DNA from: Candidatus Yonathbacteria bacterium
GTDB taxonomy: Bacteria > Patescibacteriota > Minisyncoccia > Phycocordibacterales > UBA1550
Direction: 5' to 3'
NCBI GenBank assembly: GCA_003489395.1
Contig: DNMN01000062.1
Span: forward strand, 1,629 to 16,153
DNA length: 14,525 bases
In this document: positions 13,810 to 14,525 of the stretch, in pieces
How the letters are laid out: every line of letters begins with the position of its first letter
How positions within the stretch are numbered: position 1 is the stretch's first letter
Translations under genes and position numbers: made by a program
The notes under the pieces: model-generated
The model's database searches: none
What the model saw: only the letters and a program-made list of their open reading frames with translations
What the model was told of the DNA's origin: nothing

Positions 13810-14340
13810 TCAGGCTCGCATCAATGTTACAAACTGCATCGCGTGCTTGTTTTTTTCGTCAGAAGGATGAAACTCCTCTTTTTTTGAACGCCACTCATTC
13901 AGTGGCAACAGTGGAAAAAAAGTGTCCCCGTGATAATTCGCTATAATGCGTGTCATATGAACAACTCGCGTTTGAGGAAGCGAAATAAACTGATGATAAA
14001 TAGACTCGCCACCTGCAACAAATATGCGACTTCTGGTTCCAAGCCTCACAATGGAGTCTATGTTTGAGACCCCGATGCAATCAGGAAACCGCTCCATTTT
14101 TTGCAAATCATGTGTTAACACGTAAATCTTGCGACCAGGAAGAAGGTTTGTCCTGCGACGAAACATTCTGCAGAGAGAATTAAGCGTGTTGTAACCTATG
14201 ATTATGGAACTATTGCTGTGTCCCGTGGTAATATCCCTGAAGTGCTTCAAGTCTCTTGGCAGATGCCCCCATGGCAACTGTCCTTTGTACCCAATCACAT
14301 TGTCTTTTGCTACTGCAACAATAATTTCAAATGCTGGCAT
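13810..14340 (-). CDS. folA: Dihydrofolate reductase
   Basis: Reduces 7,8-dihydrofolate to tetrahydrofolate with NADPH, feeding one-carbon metabolism. The 176 aa are slightly longer than E. coli FolA (159). The N terminus matches the family: IIVAVAKDNVIG, then LPWGHLPRDLKHF with proton donor Asp30 (E. coli Asp27), then IIIGYNT (46-52) and LPGRK with Arg70 for the folate glutamate tail. The NADPH-binding VAGGESIY comes later. A basic insert (CRMFRRRTN, 57-65) lengthens the loop before LPGRK. The ATG at 14340 is chosen over an upstream in-frame TTG (14415), because the fold begins there and a G6 run lies 4 nt upstream. It converges with the malic enzyme gene at a shared terminator and is divergent from tgt. 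No thymidylate synthase gene is in the window. Confidence 0.92.
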   Translation of the reverse strand: MPAFEIIVAVAKDNVIGYKGQLPWGHLPRDLKHFRDITTGHSNSSIIIGYNTLNSLCRMFRRRTNLLPGRKIYVLTHDLQKMERFPDCIGVSNIDSIVRLGTRSRIFVAGGESIYHQFISLPQTRVVHMTRIIANYHGDTFFPLLPLNEWRSKKEEFHPSDEKNKHAMQFVTLMRA

Positions 14341-14344
14341 GATG

Positions 14345-14354
14345 CCCCCCTTTT
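14345..14354 (-). promoter_or_regulatory. G-rich Shine-Dalgarno-like site of folA
   Basis: On the minus strand AAAAGGGGGG ends 4 nt before the ATG at 14340. With G-U wobble it could pair with the anti-Shine-Dalgarno. This is the only ribosome-binding-site-like sequence I find before any gene in the window. Confidence 0.4.
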
Positions 14355-14365
14355 GTTTGGTTAAT

Positions 14366-14395
14366 GATATAGAACTTCCGATTGTTATCCTACAA
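14366..14395 (-). promoter_or_regulatory. Candidate promoter of folA
   Basis: On the minus strand TTGTAG (14395-14390), an 18-nt spacer and TATATC (14371-14366). It predicts a leader of about 18 nt that includes the G-rich site. Both boxes are imperfect. Confidence 0.35.
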
Positions 14396-14398
14396 ATA

Positions 14399-14428
14399 TT
14401 TACGCATTGTGTCAATGTATGCTAGACT
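14399..14428 (+). promoter_or_regulatory. Promoter of tgt, predicted leaderless
   Basis: TTTACG (14399-14404), an 18-nt spacer and TAGACT (14423-14428) with extended TG at 14420-14421. The -10 ends 8 nt before the ATG at 14437. It overlaps the folA upstream region in divergent orientation. Confidence 0.45.
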
Positions 14429-14436
14429 ACCTTCCA

Positions 14437-14525
14437 ATGACGGCTATCTCGTTTAAAATAGAGAAAAAGATGCCAGGGCAAAAAGCTCTCGGTAGGGCTG
14501 GCACAATAACCACCCCTCACGGAGA
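14437..14525 (+). CDS. tgt: Queuine tRNA-ribosyltransferase (Tgt), 5' end only
   Basis: The first 29 codons of a gene cut by the window edge. The segment GRAGTITTPHGE (residues 19-30, the last codon incomplete in the window) matches the N-terminal signature of bacterial tRNA-guanine transglycosylases, which continues in the family as an ETPAFMPVGT-type block. Tgt replaces guanine-34 in GUN-anticodon tRNAs with preQ1 in bacteria. The start ATG lies 8 nt after a -10-like TAGACT and has no Shine-Dalgarno, in line with most genes here. It is divergent from folA. Active-site residues are outside the window, so the call rests on this one motif. Confidence 0.75.
   Translation, partial: MTAISFKIEKKMPGQKALGRAGTITTPHG

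Noticed and set aside
14341..14415. 25-codon N-terminal extension of folA from a TTG
   Set aside because: The extra residues have no counterpart in dihydrofolate reductases and include the promoter and G-rich ribosome site.
1..14525. Recoding of TGA, tRNA genes, CRISPR arrays, insertion sequences or phage genes
   Set aside because: All main genes read through without internal TGA; I saw no cloverleaf with a TTCGA-type loop, no spaced direct repeats and no transposase or integrase motifs.

Overview
The window looks like a stretch of a small, streamlined bacterial genome. The best guess is Patescibacteria/CPR, Parcubacteria-like. This rests on gene content and style: almost no spacing between genes, few Shine-Dalgarno sites, moderate-to-low GC, a small ROK kinase, a short malic enzyme, and a GT4/GH57/GH15 alpha-glucan set. 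It is an inference, because no rRNA or other taxonomic marker is present. I see no mobile element, CRISPR array, tRNA or rRNA. All TGA codons behave as stops.

Left part (1-4090, all on +): PrxQ/Bcp peroxiredoxin, P2-type cation ATPase, DgkA/UdpK-type lipid kinase and NUDIX hydrolase follow one another with gaps of 5-18 nt. They end at a 54-nt perfect palindrome that acts as a terminator. Middle-left (4091-6047, +): two membrane proteins of unknown function, a DUF805 protein fused to a Cys-rich ectodomain and a DUF3137-like protein. They converge with an RluF-type 23S rRNA pseudouridine synthase on the minus strand, whose stop overlaps the neighbouring stop.

Centre (6788-13758, +): GT4 glycogen/starch-synthase-like transferase, GH57 amylase, GH15 glucoamylase, ROK glucokinase-like protein and malic enzyme. 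Together these suggest a route from glucan synthesis or trimming, to free glucose, to glucose-6-phosphate, with malic enzyme linking to pyruvate and NAD(P)H. A 32-nt bidirectional terminator palindrome separates maeB-like from folA (minus strand). Divergent from folA is the 5' end of tgt, cut by the window edge.

The most striking whole-window signal is regulatory. Most genes have a TATAAT/TACAAT/TATACT-type -10 box ending 4-9 nt before the start codon and no Shine-Dalgarno. This predicts leaderless mRNAs and one promoter per gene even inside apparent operons. Three times a TATAAT hexamer contains the TAA stop codon of the upstream gene. Other points for a second look: a 28/26-nt inverted repeat whose right arm holds the GH15 promoter, a candidate structured leader or small RNA ahead of the GT4 gene, G-tracts in the promoter and linker of the DUF805 fusion gene, and changed key residues in the ATPase and the ROK kinase.
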